DNA of 64,000 nucleotides from NCBI GenBank assembly GCA_902729315.2, contig LR746274.1, forward strand, positions 7,127,037 through 7,191,036, read 5' to 3'. Made by a program: the position numbers and the translations under genes. Source of the stretch: Spirodela intermedia. Taxonomy: Eukaryota > Streptophyta > Magnoliopsida > Alismatales > Araceae. Under the pieces are notes generated by a model. The model saw only the letters and a list, made by a program, of their open reading frames with translations. It had not been told where the DNA came from and ran no database searches. This document shows, piece by piece, positions 33,251 through 43,827 of this stretch; the stretch's first letter is position 1; every line of letters begins with the position of its first letter.

Positions 33251-33866
33251 GTAGAAGGAGCCTCCTGTCGAGCAGGGTACCGGACACCAGTGGAAGCTCA
33301 TTTTAATTCTACCTCCGCCTCTCTCTCTGTCTCTGTCTCTCTCTCTCTACCGGGGCTACGTATCGTCTCCCACCTCCTCTGTGAGCCCCTCTGCGTCTGT
33401 AGCCCTGCGAGAAGCACAGGAAAACTCATGCAGAGGGTTTTTATGAAATTACTGTAACGGAAATGCCTTGCAGGGGGGGAAGGACCCCGAAGGATGAAAA
33501 ATGGGGCGAATAAAATGGGCTGAAGTGATGGGTGGGTGGGCTGGCGGACTGGGCTCTGTCGGGCCGGATGCGTAAAGAAGCATTATGACTCCAATCGAGC
33601 CTCTCTTGTACCCCCCCACTGTGGACCGTTTGGCAGACTGATCCAGGCTCCTGGCATGGGGTCGTCAGTAGTGTGGACCCCAGGCTGAAAGCCCAGCAGA
33701 TCCTCTCCTCACCTGTTTGAACACATGCAATTACGATTTAGTTGTAAGGAAATTTGAATTAAAATACCCTCCACGAGTGTGCAAAATTTGGCGCCCACAC
33801 CTGGGAAACTAGTATTCTTCGTGAGTCACATTATTTTTCACCGCATGAACCATCTCTTGTTTACAG

Positions 33867-33942
33867 GACCTGGGTTTCACCGAGAAGCCCCGTAAAGGTG
33901 ATCCATCGAACCCATGCCAAAGCACATTTTCAGTGGAGCTAA
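33867..33942 (+). other. Possible last exon of La-motif copy A
   Basis: After TTGTTTACAG a short frame in phase with exon 4 runs to a TAA at 33940-33942 (begins with the last base of an Arg codon, then TWVSPRSPVKV). Copy B has the same acceptor and a similar frame (TWILPTSSGKVIGRTNAKA). The intron would be about 616 bp. I do not recognise the peptide, so this is a guess. The stretch 33251-33866 holds a CT-repeat (33,313-33,346) and no other gene. Confidence 0.25.
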
Positions 33943-34404
33943 ATACATCCCAAGCTTTCATGGCCCCAAGCACTCAAGTTTGGTATGTTGCTTTCATAAT
34001 AAAAATGAAGATGTTGTAAAAAACATAAAGACAGGAGAGATTCAAGAGATATTACGGCTGATCCCAAATCTTCATGTGGTGGTGAAACAACAATTTACAC
34101 CAAGCTAACCCAACTAGGTCCAACTTGGGCATCAACATGTAGAACACATGTGGACTAATGGGCCAGTGGGTCATGTGTATTTCGTTGCGAATCCAACCGG
34201 TAAGGAGGAAGTTCACTAGATCTGATAATTTGAGAAGATCTGTATCATTATTTTTCATACAGGCTCGCCCATATGGTGTTTTCTCCAATTTCAATCTGAA
34301 CTACAGATGTGCATATATTCTAAGAACTTCTCCCGGTGTTAAGGATTGAAATACGATCATCAGTCGCGAATCGTCTTCTACTCCTCTTTTCCTCTTCTTC
34401 TTCT

Positions 34405-35013
34405 TCCCGTGGAACCAAGGCGGAGAGGCATCTTCAATTTGGCGCTTCGAGCAGTTATGCAGTCTCTGGCGACAGAGTGCAACGCTTGTGCCTCTCTCAC
34501 ACGCTGGAAGAGGATATCCACGCGGACATCACCATGAACGCGGCCAGCGGCACGTTGCGCGCACACAAGGCCCTCCTGACGGCGAGCTCACCTGTCTTGA
34601 AGAGAATGTTGCTGGACGACGACCGGGAGGAGAAGTCCTCCGTCATTGTGATCAAGGACGTGTCCTTGGAAGCCTGCGGGGCCCTCTTGAACTACCTCTA
34701 CGGCGTCGTCCGGCAAGAGGTCTTCTCGAAGCACCCGGTGGCGCTGCTCGCGGCCACCAAGAAGCACGACCTTGCCGACCTGAAGGAGTGCTGTGAGGAG
34801 AGCCTTCTGGAGGACCTGATCTCTGGCAACGTGCTCGAGAGGCTCCGCGAGGCATGGATTTACCAGCTCGACCGCCTGACGAAGATCTTGCTTCACCTTC
34901 CTCTTTGACTTCGGCAAGATCTACGACGTCGGTGAAGGCACTTACGACTTCTTCCGCGACGCCAACGTTGTGAACTCCTGGTCGAGATGTGCCAGGCGAT
35001 GCTGACCGTCTGA
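34405..35013 (+). pseudogene. BTB/POZ-domain gene of the At1g21780 type, copy A, frameshifted
   Basis: Proteins of this type are substrate adaptors of Cullin-3 ubiquitin ligases. A polypyrimidine stretch precedes GGEASSIW (frame 3), then MQSLATECNA (frame 2), then LSHTLEEDIHADITMNAASG and LRAHKALLTASSPVLKRMLL (frame 1), the BTB core. ACGALLNYLYG, HPVALLAATKKHDLADLKEC and NVLERLREAWIYQLDRL follow. The frame then shifts to FLFDFGKIYDVGEG and again to ELLVEMCQAMLTV before a TGA. All these blocks follow the order of the Arabidopsis protein as I remember it. At least four frame changes make it a pseudogene. The N-terminal half of the usual protein is missing; 33,943-34,404 shows no gene. Confidence 0.8.
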
Positions 35014-35465
35014 AATCCTGTGTAGGGCACCTCCTCACACGGCACCGGTTACTTTTGTCAACGGGGTAGGGGGAACTTGTTTATACTCTACAGTGCCCGC
35101 ACGTGGGTCATCATCCCCTTCGACACGTAGCCCAGCCCCCAGACGCGATGCGATTCTCTGCTCATGTATGTGAGGAATTTTGCATAAGCGGTTTAGTTCT
35201 GTATGACGAGGGAGCAGAACCCGTTTTTAGTGTACAGTGATCCACCCCTTTGACTTCCCCAAAACCCTCACCTCTACACACAGCCCAAACAGGTTGGGAA
35301 CTCGCTCGTATATCTCCCTCACTTACCCCGCGTGTGTACCAAACAAGTCAGCAGAGCACGGACCACTTGGACATCGATCAAGACTCTAGAGTCGAGCGCT
35401 GTGCAAATGAGATTCGGACATCTCATTTTTTTCCACAATACTATCAGGTTTTCCCAACACGCCCA
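35014..35465. other. Downstream part of unit A, no gene seen
   Basis: Mixed-composition sequence after the BTB remnant, without a convincing reading frame or RNA. It ends where unit B begins. Confidence 0.45.
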
Positions 35466-36259
35466 ATATAAAGCCTTCTATGACAGTGTATAAAATTTAT
35501 GTCACGTGGTAGCATAATGTATGGAACATATTTTAGTGCAATGTTTTAATGAAATAATAAAATTATTACTTCTGATAATCAAATCTGTATTTAGTGTATC
35601 TACTAACATTGAAGACATCTTCCCTACCCTAAGTGGAGATGTTTTAATTATTTCCAATTTTGTTGCTTTCGAATTTTTGAGAAATTCAAGTTTAACACGT
35701 AACACCTAACACAGAAAGCATTTAAGTAAGAAATAATATCAAATATTGTTTGGATATAAGGTATAAGAAATTAAGTAGTCCATACTCATTGAGTAATAAA
35801 TAATAAATCATCTAGAAATTGAAACAGCCAAATTAAAAAACCCCACACACACACAACTCATCACGTGCATGTCATGCACCGAAGCCCATTACCTTACACT
35901 GACGTTAGAAAACCTTCTGTACAACTCTCTCTCTCTCTCTCTTCCCCACTCCCTCTGGTATAAACAACCTGTTAGCTGGTTTCGGGTGTGGTCGGCGCAA
36001 GAGTGCATCCCTGAATTCCACGTATCCGGTGGATGCGACGAAGATCCTTCTGGAAAGTCCGCTCCACAAGCTTGCCGCTCCGCGGTATGTGGATACTCCG
36101 CAACGCCCGCAACTGCCCTGCTCTACAGTTGAGTTCCCGCCAGGGCCCAGCCCGCCAACGTTCAAACTCTCCTCTTCTCCCTATATCTCTTCCTCCTCTT
36201 CTCCCTCCACCTCTCCATCCTCTTTTCTCCCGGCATCGTCTTCCCTGAGTAGGGTGAGG

Positions 36260-37010
36260 ATGGCGGGCTTCCACGGGCAACAGGACTTCCACCGCCGCCA
36301 CGCCCACAGACAGTGGGGTCCCCCGCCGGCTCCTCCCCACTACGGCGGCTTCTCTGGTTACGCTCTCCCTCCCCCGTATCTCTCCACCGTTTACCAGCCG
36401 GGACGGAGCTATAGCCCCCCCCCAGCTCATGCCTCCCGCTCCTTCTCCTCCTCCGAGTACTCCTCGTCTGGGGACCGAGATCGTCACCCTCCTTCTGCGG
36501 ACGCAGATCGAATACTACTTCAGGTACCCCTCTCTCCGTCTCTGTACTGATTTCGATGATCGCCGATCTTGCGCCTGGATCCATTAACGACGGACTGGAA
36601 TCTGCGCAGCGAGGACAATCTGGCGAGAAACGTCCACCTGAAGATGCAGATGGACGAGGAAGGCTGGGTGAGCGTGCATACCATCGCCAGCAGCTTTCCG
36701 AGGGTAAGCGACTGTCATTCCGACTGCTGCCGCCGATTTCTCTCTCCTTGGATCTCCGTGCGGGGTTGAACCAAGGCATTTCCTCGCAGGTGAAACGGCT
36801 GACGAACGACGTGGTGCTCATACTGCGGTCGCTGCAGCCTTCTCCCACCGTGGAGGTGGAGGTGATGGTGAGTCTTCCGACCCTGGATCTGAAAACCTGA
36901 TCGAACCTGTGGATTTTTTGTCTAGTTCGGCTGATGTGTGCGTCGATCTTGACTCCGCAGGATGGCAAAATGAGGAGGAGGGGGACGTGGAAAAAGTGGC
37001 TGATTCGAAG
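36260..37010 (+). pseudogene. LARP1-type La-motif gene, copy B (exons 36260-36523, 36610-36703, 36790-36867, 36961-37010), frameshifted
   Basis: The exon layout and all splice sites match copy A. Exon 1 is 264 bp instead of 260. A C-run after GGAGCTATAG has nine C where copy A has six C in a slightly different context, giving a net +1, and a later +3. The +1 moves the frame out before the QIEYYF end of exon 1, so the protein cannot continue into exon 2. Exons 2-4 are otherwise intact; exon 4 has one extra Arg codon (KMRRRGTWKKW), closer to the family pattern. A possible last exon with frame TWILPTSSGKVIGRTNAKA lies after TTGGTTACAG at about 37,672. Confidence 0.75.
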
Positions 37011-37799
37011 GTAGAAGGAGCCTCCTGTCGAGCAGGGTACCGGACACCAGTGGAAGCTCATTTTAATTCTACCTCCGCCTCTCTCTCTGTCTCTGTCTCT
37101 CTCTCTCTACCGGGGCTACGTATCGTCTCCCACCTCCTCTGTAACCTGTAAGGTCTTCTTCGCCTGTAAACCGGCCGGCGGTGCCAGGATGGCGAGGTTC
37201 TTGAATAGGTTAGAAGCACAAGAGAACTCATGTAGAGGGTTTTTATGAAATTACTGTAACGGAATTGCCATGCAGGGCGAGAAAGGACCCAACCCCGTAG
37301 GATAAAAAATGGGCCGAGTAAAACGGGCCGAAGTGAATAGGTGGGTGGGTTCTGTCCGGCAGTATCGGTAAAGGCTCTGTATGCCTTCCATCGAGCCTCC
37401 TCTCTTGTACCTCCACAGTGGACCGTTCGGCAGATTGATGCAGGCTCTTGGTAAGGGGTCGTCGGTACTGTGGGCACACCCCGCCTGAAAGCTCAGCAGA
37501 TCCTCTTCTCACTTGTTTCAACGCATGCACTTTTCTCGATTTAGTTGTAAGGAATTTCGAATTAAAAATACCCTCTACAAGCGTGCAAAATTTGGCGGCC
37601 ACTCCCGGAAAACTACTAAACTTCGTGAGCCACATTACTTTTCACCGCATGAACCATCTCTTGGTTACAGGACCTGGATTTTACCAACAAGCTCAGGAAA
37701 GGTGATCGGTCGAACCAATGCCAAAGCAATTTTCAGTGGAGCTAAATAAATCCCAATCTGATGGCCCCATTTAATTGAGTAACAAGATGCAAAGCACAA

Positions 37800-37857
37800 G
37801 GAGAGAGAGAGAGAGAGAGGGAGAGAGACAGAGAGAGACAGAGAGAGACAGAGAGAA
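37800..37857 (+). repeat. (GA)n / GAGAGACA microsatellite
   Basis: A GA run followed by repeats of GAGAGACA. It lies in the part of unit B that has no counterpart in unit A. Confidence 0.9.
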
Positions 37858-38974
37858 GAACAACTAAGATCAGCTCAATTATTCAGAGATGTGGAATATG
37901 AATCACAGATTCCCATTAATCATAACATAGTTCAGGGGAGGAGGTGGGGAGATCGAGACCACTCAAGTTTGATATGTTCTCCCTCTCTCTCTCGCCCTGG
38001 GAACCCTAGACCTTATGTAAGGTAAAGGACAGAGACATGGGAGTCAGGGGTTTTATTTTGTCTGAAATAAGGTGAAGCAACAACACCTTTGGAACCACTC
38101 CGCATCTGACATAAGGACTCCTATTAAAAATGTACCTCTTTCTCTCACTTTTTTTCACTCTATATCTCACCTCCCTCCCCTTCCCCTTTCACATCGGAAG
38201 CCCTTGACGTTTCTGCATTTTTTGATTTGCAGCAACCAGTAAAAAGCAACCAGTAAAATGTGACAGCATACTAGAACCGTCCTCCATGAAGAATTGTCAT
38301 CAGTCCTCTTTGAGAGAATACATGTTCTTGGCATTTTCATCTCTATCTTCTTCTCCTTCTTCGTTCTTCTTATCGAAAGCAATTGGCCCTCATTCTTGTA
38401 ACTAGAAGCAACGTGTCACATTCCTGAGAATGGCTCATTTTCTAAAATGGGCATCGATCAGTCCATTCTTCTCTCCTTTTGTGTACATTATATCATCATG
38501 GAAGATGCAGCTTTGGTGTGGGTGAAAATTGTTCTTTCTGAAAGGGAGAAGGCAATGTAGTGTTCATGTGGACTTGTGCATGACAACAGATTTATTCACT
38601 TGTATCCTCTAATCCAGTACCCATTTTCCACGTTATACTACTTGAGAAGCTCTAATCCAGTGTTCAAGTTTCTTTTCTTAAAGATATGCAATGTGTCCAA
38701 TTTTTTTTGACAAAGTACGTATTATTCTTGGCCCATTAGAAATGTTGTCAATGATGAATTTCGTTGACAATCCAACTGGTAAGGAGGAAGTTCAATAGGT
38801 TTGAAAATTTGTGAAGATCCGTATGATCCTTTTTCATACATGCTCGCCCTAATGATGTTTGCTCCAATGTCAATCTAATTTATGGATGTATATATATTCT
38901 TAGAACTTCTCTCGGTGTTTAGGATTGAAATATGATCATCAATCGCTAATGGGGTTCTGCTGCTCTTTTCTTTC
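37858..38974. other. Noncoding part of unit B, no gene seen
   Basis: It includes a stretch like unit A's ACTCAAGTTTGGTATGTT (near 37,963) and, from about 38,750, sequence matching unit A upstream of the BTB gene (GACAATCCAACTGGTAAGGAGG). I see no reading frame supported by family motifs. Confidence 0.5.
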
Positions 38975-39178
38975 TTCTTCTTTCCGTAGAACCAAGGCAG
39001 AGAGGCATCTTCAATTTGGCACTTCGAGCAATCAATGCAGTCTCTAGTGAGAGTCCACACACTTATGCCTCTCTCACATGATGGTAGAAGATATCCACTC
39101 AGACATTAACATGAACATGGCCAGCAGCAAGTTGTGTGCACACAAGGCCCTCTTGATGGTGAGCTCACCTGTCTTGAA
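38975..39178 (+). pseudogene. BTB/POZ gene fragment, copy B, truncated
   Basis: It aligns with 34,405-34,603 of copy A: GREASSIWHFEQSMQSL, then after a frameshift the BTB start (EDIHSDINMNMASS, CAHKALLMVSSPVLN). Many differences from copy A are CpG in A against TpG or CpA in B, the usual trace of methylated-cytosine decay. The remaining 80% of the domain is gone. Confidence 0.75.
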
Positions 39179-40575
39179 TTAAAAAAAAAATTGAATGAAA
39201 TAAAAATCATGGGTTGCCTCCCATGCAGCATTGAATTTAATGTCTTCAGCTGGCCAACACTTAGATCATATAAGATGATCTATGATCATCAATATATATT
39301 TTTATCCCAAGGTAAATTTCATGATATTTTTTTTAGATTTAGTATAAATTCATGTGCTTCATATAAATATACCTTGACATACTTTCTGTAAAAAAACAAA
39401 TTAATAAAATTTTCTCAAAAATAATATTTTTATTTTGAAAAGAACCTCTCCTCATTTTTATCCTATTTTTTATGGCTCTCATTCAATAGTAAATACTTTC
39501 TATTAATACACTATAAAATGTGATCTGGTCATGTAATTTTCAAATTAGCACTTATTCAATCTAAAAAATTTTCATCTTAAATGATATTTTTAATTCTTCC
39601 ACTCACCTATTTCTTAATGTATTCTTTTATCTACATAATATTTCCTTGCTCTATTTTATCTTCTCTATATATTCGTTCAATTTGTGAGGAGTGAAATATT
39701 TCATGCTTAAACATAATTCTAATGGGCTGCGGGTTTTGAAGGATGAAAGAATTGTCTTCTTTAATTTGAGATCTAATGAATTCATTAAAATTCAAATTTT
39801 TTTGCCTATTATTTGAATCATATTCATTATTATCCTTTTTACCATTATTTGAATCAATTCTTTTTCTAGTTTTTCGTTTCTTAACTAATCAAATTCTTCA
39901 TTTTCCAAGAGTTGTCTACTAACTTCAGTATATGATATGCATCATCATCCTCACTATCAACTTCCATGGCTGTAAAATTCTAATTAGATTTATTAATTTT
40001 TTCTCTTACATCTCTCAAATCAATTGATTTTTCTTCACTTGAAATATATTTTTTCTCATTTTCCTCCTTACTCTCTTCTACTAAAATTTAGATGATTTTC
40101 CATGATCAACTACTATTTCTTCATCAAAGGACTCTTTCTCCTCATCATCCTTACTATATTCATTCATCAATTATAAGTAATAAATAATTTCATTCAAGTT
40201 TTCTGCTACTATATTTTCAAACTTAATATTCTCATTTACTTCTAATGGCTCATCTATTTCTTCTAATAATTAATAATCTAGATCAGATAAAATATTCTCA
40301 TTTAATATATTCATTATCTTAATATTTTTATTTTGTGGGTTTTTTTAATTTATTTAGCTAGACTCTCCTTACTGAAATCCTACCATTGGATAGTTTTCTG
40401 AATTTTTTGTGAGTCGACTAAGTGATTGTCCCTCTTCTCTCTTATTCTTAAAAGCCTCTATAAATTATTTTTGCTACAGCATCATTTGTTTCATTGTTTG
40501 CTACATCATTTGGCTCATTTAATGCATCATATTTATAAATCAAGTTGGATTTGAGAAGACAAAATTCTATGTTCT
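39179..40575 (-). mobile_element. E7: fragment of a non-autonomous element (X and gag tail)
   Basis: A minus-strand fragment that begins just 3' of the 18-bp inverted repeat (39208-39225), passes through a decayed X region (about 39,330-40,340; INRKYLLLNE-like and acidic SEDDEE-like parts with stops and frameshifts) and ends in the Gln-rich gag tail near 40,570. There it is joined to a plus-oriented LTR missing its first roughly 90 bp. Neither end has an LTR terminus, so this is a rearrangement, not an insertion. Confidence 0.75.
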
Positions 40576-40903
40576 TATTTGTGTTAAAGTGTGAAAAATG
40601 GTTTTTAGTTGATTAATGTGAATTTTTGGGTAATTATGTGATTTTACACGAATTTATAGATTTTTATAGTCTTAATTTTGAGATAAATGAAGAAAAAGAA
40701 ATAAAAAATAAAAATAAGACAAAATGGGGGGGACCTACTGGCTAGCCAGGCTCACAAGCAGATGGGAAGCATAGTCAAGGAGTAGTCGTGAGTAGAGGCT
40801 CGAGCGGCTTAGACCGATAGAGGCACATTTACATCACTCTCCTTCCACGTCACTGGTGGCCAGCCGGCTATGAGGCAAGGAGTGATCGCACATGCAAGAG
40901 AAG

Positions 40904-42500
40904 TGACGTGACTGAGTCATTCTATATTAAATCACGTAAATTAAAAATTTATAAAACTAGAAAATATGATTTTTTAGATATTTAGAAGTATTTCTGAACA
41001 AATATATCTATTATAATTTAATAAAACTTCCAAAAATAGTGATAATTTTCCAAGTTGATCACAATAGTGTAATCTAATATTTGGTAATTATTCAAAAGTT
41101 TTCTCAAGTAATACTATTTTTTATGAATCTTATACTAGGAAAAAAATATATATATTTAAAATTTACAAAAAAAGGAAATAAGGGTGTGGACATCAAGATG
41201 ACCTTAGCGCCTGGCAAACATGAATCAGGCGAAAATAGAGTTCCACCTGACGATTCTTACATAAGCGATTATAGACGATTTAATTGATCAAATTAAGATC
41301 TATAAAAGCCAGAAGAATCGTAATGAAATGAAGTATATGTTGGTAAATTTTAAATCAATAATTTATCACTAAATGTAACGAAAATTAACTTGAAAGTAGG
41401 AAAATAGAGTTCCAACATCAATTGGGAGGATTGTCATGTAGTGTCCACAGCCACGAAGGCTCTCCTTGGACAAAGATGACATGGGCAATCTTTAGATCTC
41501 CTTGCGAAGTCTAGAGATTAATGAAATGGGTCATCGAATCGTCTTCGGTGATTGTCACTTGATAGAGCAAAAAAAATAGTGACTTTGCGGTTCTCCCACG
41601 ACTATCACCTGACGAAGAGGAGCTGGATGGAGGTGGGGCACGTGTCAGGGAGCTTCATCCTCAGGTCCACGCAGCAAGAGGAGGCTCTTCATCGCATTTG
41701 GTACGTTCTTAGGAAGTGGCGACTCATCTCCAAGCGGATTGTCCTCTTCCTGACGACAGCTTGTTTGTCCATTAATCAGAGATGATAAACTCGATTGATT
41801 CGCGATCCTTTTATCACAAATCCTTCAACAATTTTAGTAACAATGCTTTGCGAATCGCGTTGACAAGATTTTCACTGATGATCCAATGATTTTGGTTGCT
41901 GAATCCTTCACCGGTGGTCTGCAAGAAAGTTGTAATAATCAGATAAAAATATATGAGTTTTTACTCTGGGAGGATTCGAACCCATGCCGATTGTCTTGCC
42001 CTTTTCGGGGAAGGTGACACAAATTTAGTCCCACATCGATTGTGCGCTGATTTTTTGAGCGAATATATACTAATGTTACATCTCTAAGCAAGTCCCTTCT
42101 CTTGTGTGTACGACCACTCCTTGCCCCACAACCGGTTGGCCACTAGTGACGTGGAAGAATAGTGGCACGCACGTGCCCTATCGGTCTAAGTTGCTCAAGC
42201 CCTTGCTCGTGGCTACTCTCCGACTGAGCTTTTGACCTGCTTGCGTGTCCGACTAGCTAGTGGGTCCCCCTCATTTTGTCTTATTTTTATTTTTTATTTC
42301 TTTTTCTTCATTTATCTCAAAAGCAAGACTGTAAAAATTATATAAATTTGTGTAAAATCACATAACTACCCAAAAAATCATATTAATCAACTGAAAACCA
42401 CTTTTCACACTTTAACACAAATATAAGTCTATTTATCATGAGTTAAGGCTAAAACTATATTATTTAGTAATTATTAACTCATGATAATGAAGACTTATCA
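40904..42500 (-). mobile_element. Solo LTR, minus orientation, TSD AGAAG/AGAAT
   Basis: 1597 bp, TGACGTGACTGAGTCATTC to GAAGACTTATCA. Flanks are AGAAG (40899-40903) and AGAAT (42501-42505); other LTRs have AGAAG at this place, so the right copy has one mutation. It carries GTCCCACATCG (42028-42038) and TATATA (42064-42069), again 25 nt apart. The same insertion site recurs in the LTR around 60,612. Confidence 0.87.
42028..42069 (+). promoter_or_regulatory. Antisense snRNA-type promoter motif in solo LTR (USE + TATA)
   Basis: A perfect upstream element and TATATA with a 25-nt gap, kept although the surrounding LTR has diverged. The GC-rich segment after it is decayed, with a T-run near 42,277. 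Confidence 0.45.
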
Positions 42501-43620
42501 AGAATGGACTTGCTTTGAAATATAACATTACTATATATTCACTCGAAAACTCAACACACAAGTGATGTGGAACTAAACCCGCGTCACCTTCCCTAGAAAG
42601 GATGGGCAACCGGCGTGGGTTTGAATCCTCCTAGAGCCAAAATTCATATATTTTTATTTGATTACCACAACTTTCCTGCAGATTGCTGGTGAAGGATTAA
42701 GCAACTAGAGTCGTTGGATCATCGACGAAAATCTCATATAATTTGCCGGGAGATGAGTCGCCACCTCCTGAGAGTATACTAGATGCGATGAAGAGCCTCC
42801 TCTTGCTGTGCGGACCTGAAGATGAAGCTCCCTAACACACACCCCACCTCCATCCAGCTCCTTTTCGTCAAGTGACAGCCGTCGGAGAGCCATAAAGTCG
42901 TTGTTTTTCTGCTCTGCCAAGTGACAGCCGTCGAAGATGATTCAACAACTCATTTTATTGATCTAGACTTCACAAGGAGATCTAGAGATTGCCCACATCG
43001 TCCTTGTCCAAGGAGAGCCTTCGAGGCCGTGGACACTACATGACTATCCTCCCAAACACTTAGGATTCCGGTACATCGCCAACGCATCACCGCCGTGATG
43101 CCGGAACACTATTTTCCTGCTTTCAACTTATTTTCTGTTTTATTTAGTGATAATTTGTTGATTTTAAATTTACCAAAATATACTTCATTTCATAACGATT
43201 CTTCTGGCTTTTACAGATCTTAATTTGATCAATTAAATCATATTTAATCGCTTACGTAAGAATCACCAGGTGGAACTCTATTTTCACCTGATTCGTGTTC
43301 ACCGGGCGTTGACGTCATCTTCACGTCTGCACCCTTATTTCCCTTTTTTCTGAATTTTAAATATATTTTATTATCATTTCCTAGTATAAAATTCATAGAA
43401 AATAGTATTCTTTGAACAAAATTTTGAATAATTACCAAATATTATATTACATCCCTGTGATCGACTTGAAAAATTACCACTTTTTTTGGAAGTTTTATTA
43501 AATTATAATTAATATATTCGTTCAGAAATACTTCTAAATATCTGAAAATTTATATTTTCTAGTTTTATAAATTTTAGATTTACATGATTTAATATACAAC
43601 GACTAAGTCATGTCAAATTT

Positions 43621-43638
43621 TGGTGCCGTTGCTGGGGA
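43621..43638 (+). other. E8 primer-binding site, tRNA-Asp type
   Basis: TGGTGCCGTTGCTGGGGA, five bases after the LTR end. It is complementary to the tRNA-Asp(GTC) 3' end with two mismatches. Confidence 0.82.
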
Positions 43639-43827
43639 TGTATTGCATAGTATTTAGTATTTTTCTATTTTTCTCTTAGAGTACACAAAAAAAAATTAAC
43701 TCTTGTTTTATTTTTTTCTTGCTAAAATTTTTTTAGAAGAAGGGAAAGAGGAGTAGGGCAAGGACTGGAGCATATTGAAGGAGGGTAATAATTACTAAAA
43801 TTTTCCCCTCAAATTTATTGATTTTTT

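Larger units (their letters stand above)
31726..35465 (+). repeat. Tandem duplication unit A (La-motif gene + BTB gene)
   Basis: The unit starts ATATAAAGCCTTCTATTATAG. Unit B starts ATATAAAGCCTTCTATGACAG at 35466, so the units are head to tail. Shared parts are the AT-rich upstream region, the La-motif gene, a noncoding stretch and the start of the BTB gene. By eye the flanks are roughly 80-90% alike, but about 32,360-33,375 is nearly identical to about 36,080-37,140, introns included. Confidence 0.85.
35466..39178 (+). repeat. Tandem duplication unit B, cut off by retroelement DNA
   Basis: Second copy of unit A. It keeps the upstream region, the La-motif gene and the beginning of the BTB gene, and stops abruptly in the BTB core at about 39,178 (CACCTGTCTTGAAT then A-run), where E7 sequence follows. 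It holds extra sequence (about 37,770-38,690) relative to unit A. Confidence 0.82.
40576..43615 (+). repeat. E8 5' LTR (tip missing), split by a solo LTR
   Basis: Left part 40,576-40,903 starts inside the LTR at GTGTTAAAGTGTGAAAAATGG; right part 42,501-43,615 ends GACTAAGTCATGTCA. The solo LTR between has the opposite orientation. The primer site follows at 43,621. Confidence 0.85.

Noticed and set aside
32243-33301. Long minus-strand open frame of about 350 codons across the La-motif gene (and about 300 codons at 36162-37061)
   Set aside because: It is antisense to exons with clear La-motif residues and consistent splice sites, and it has no recognisable motif.
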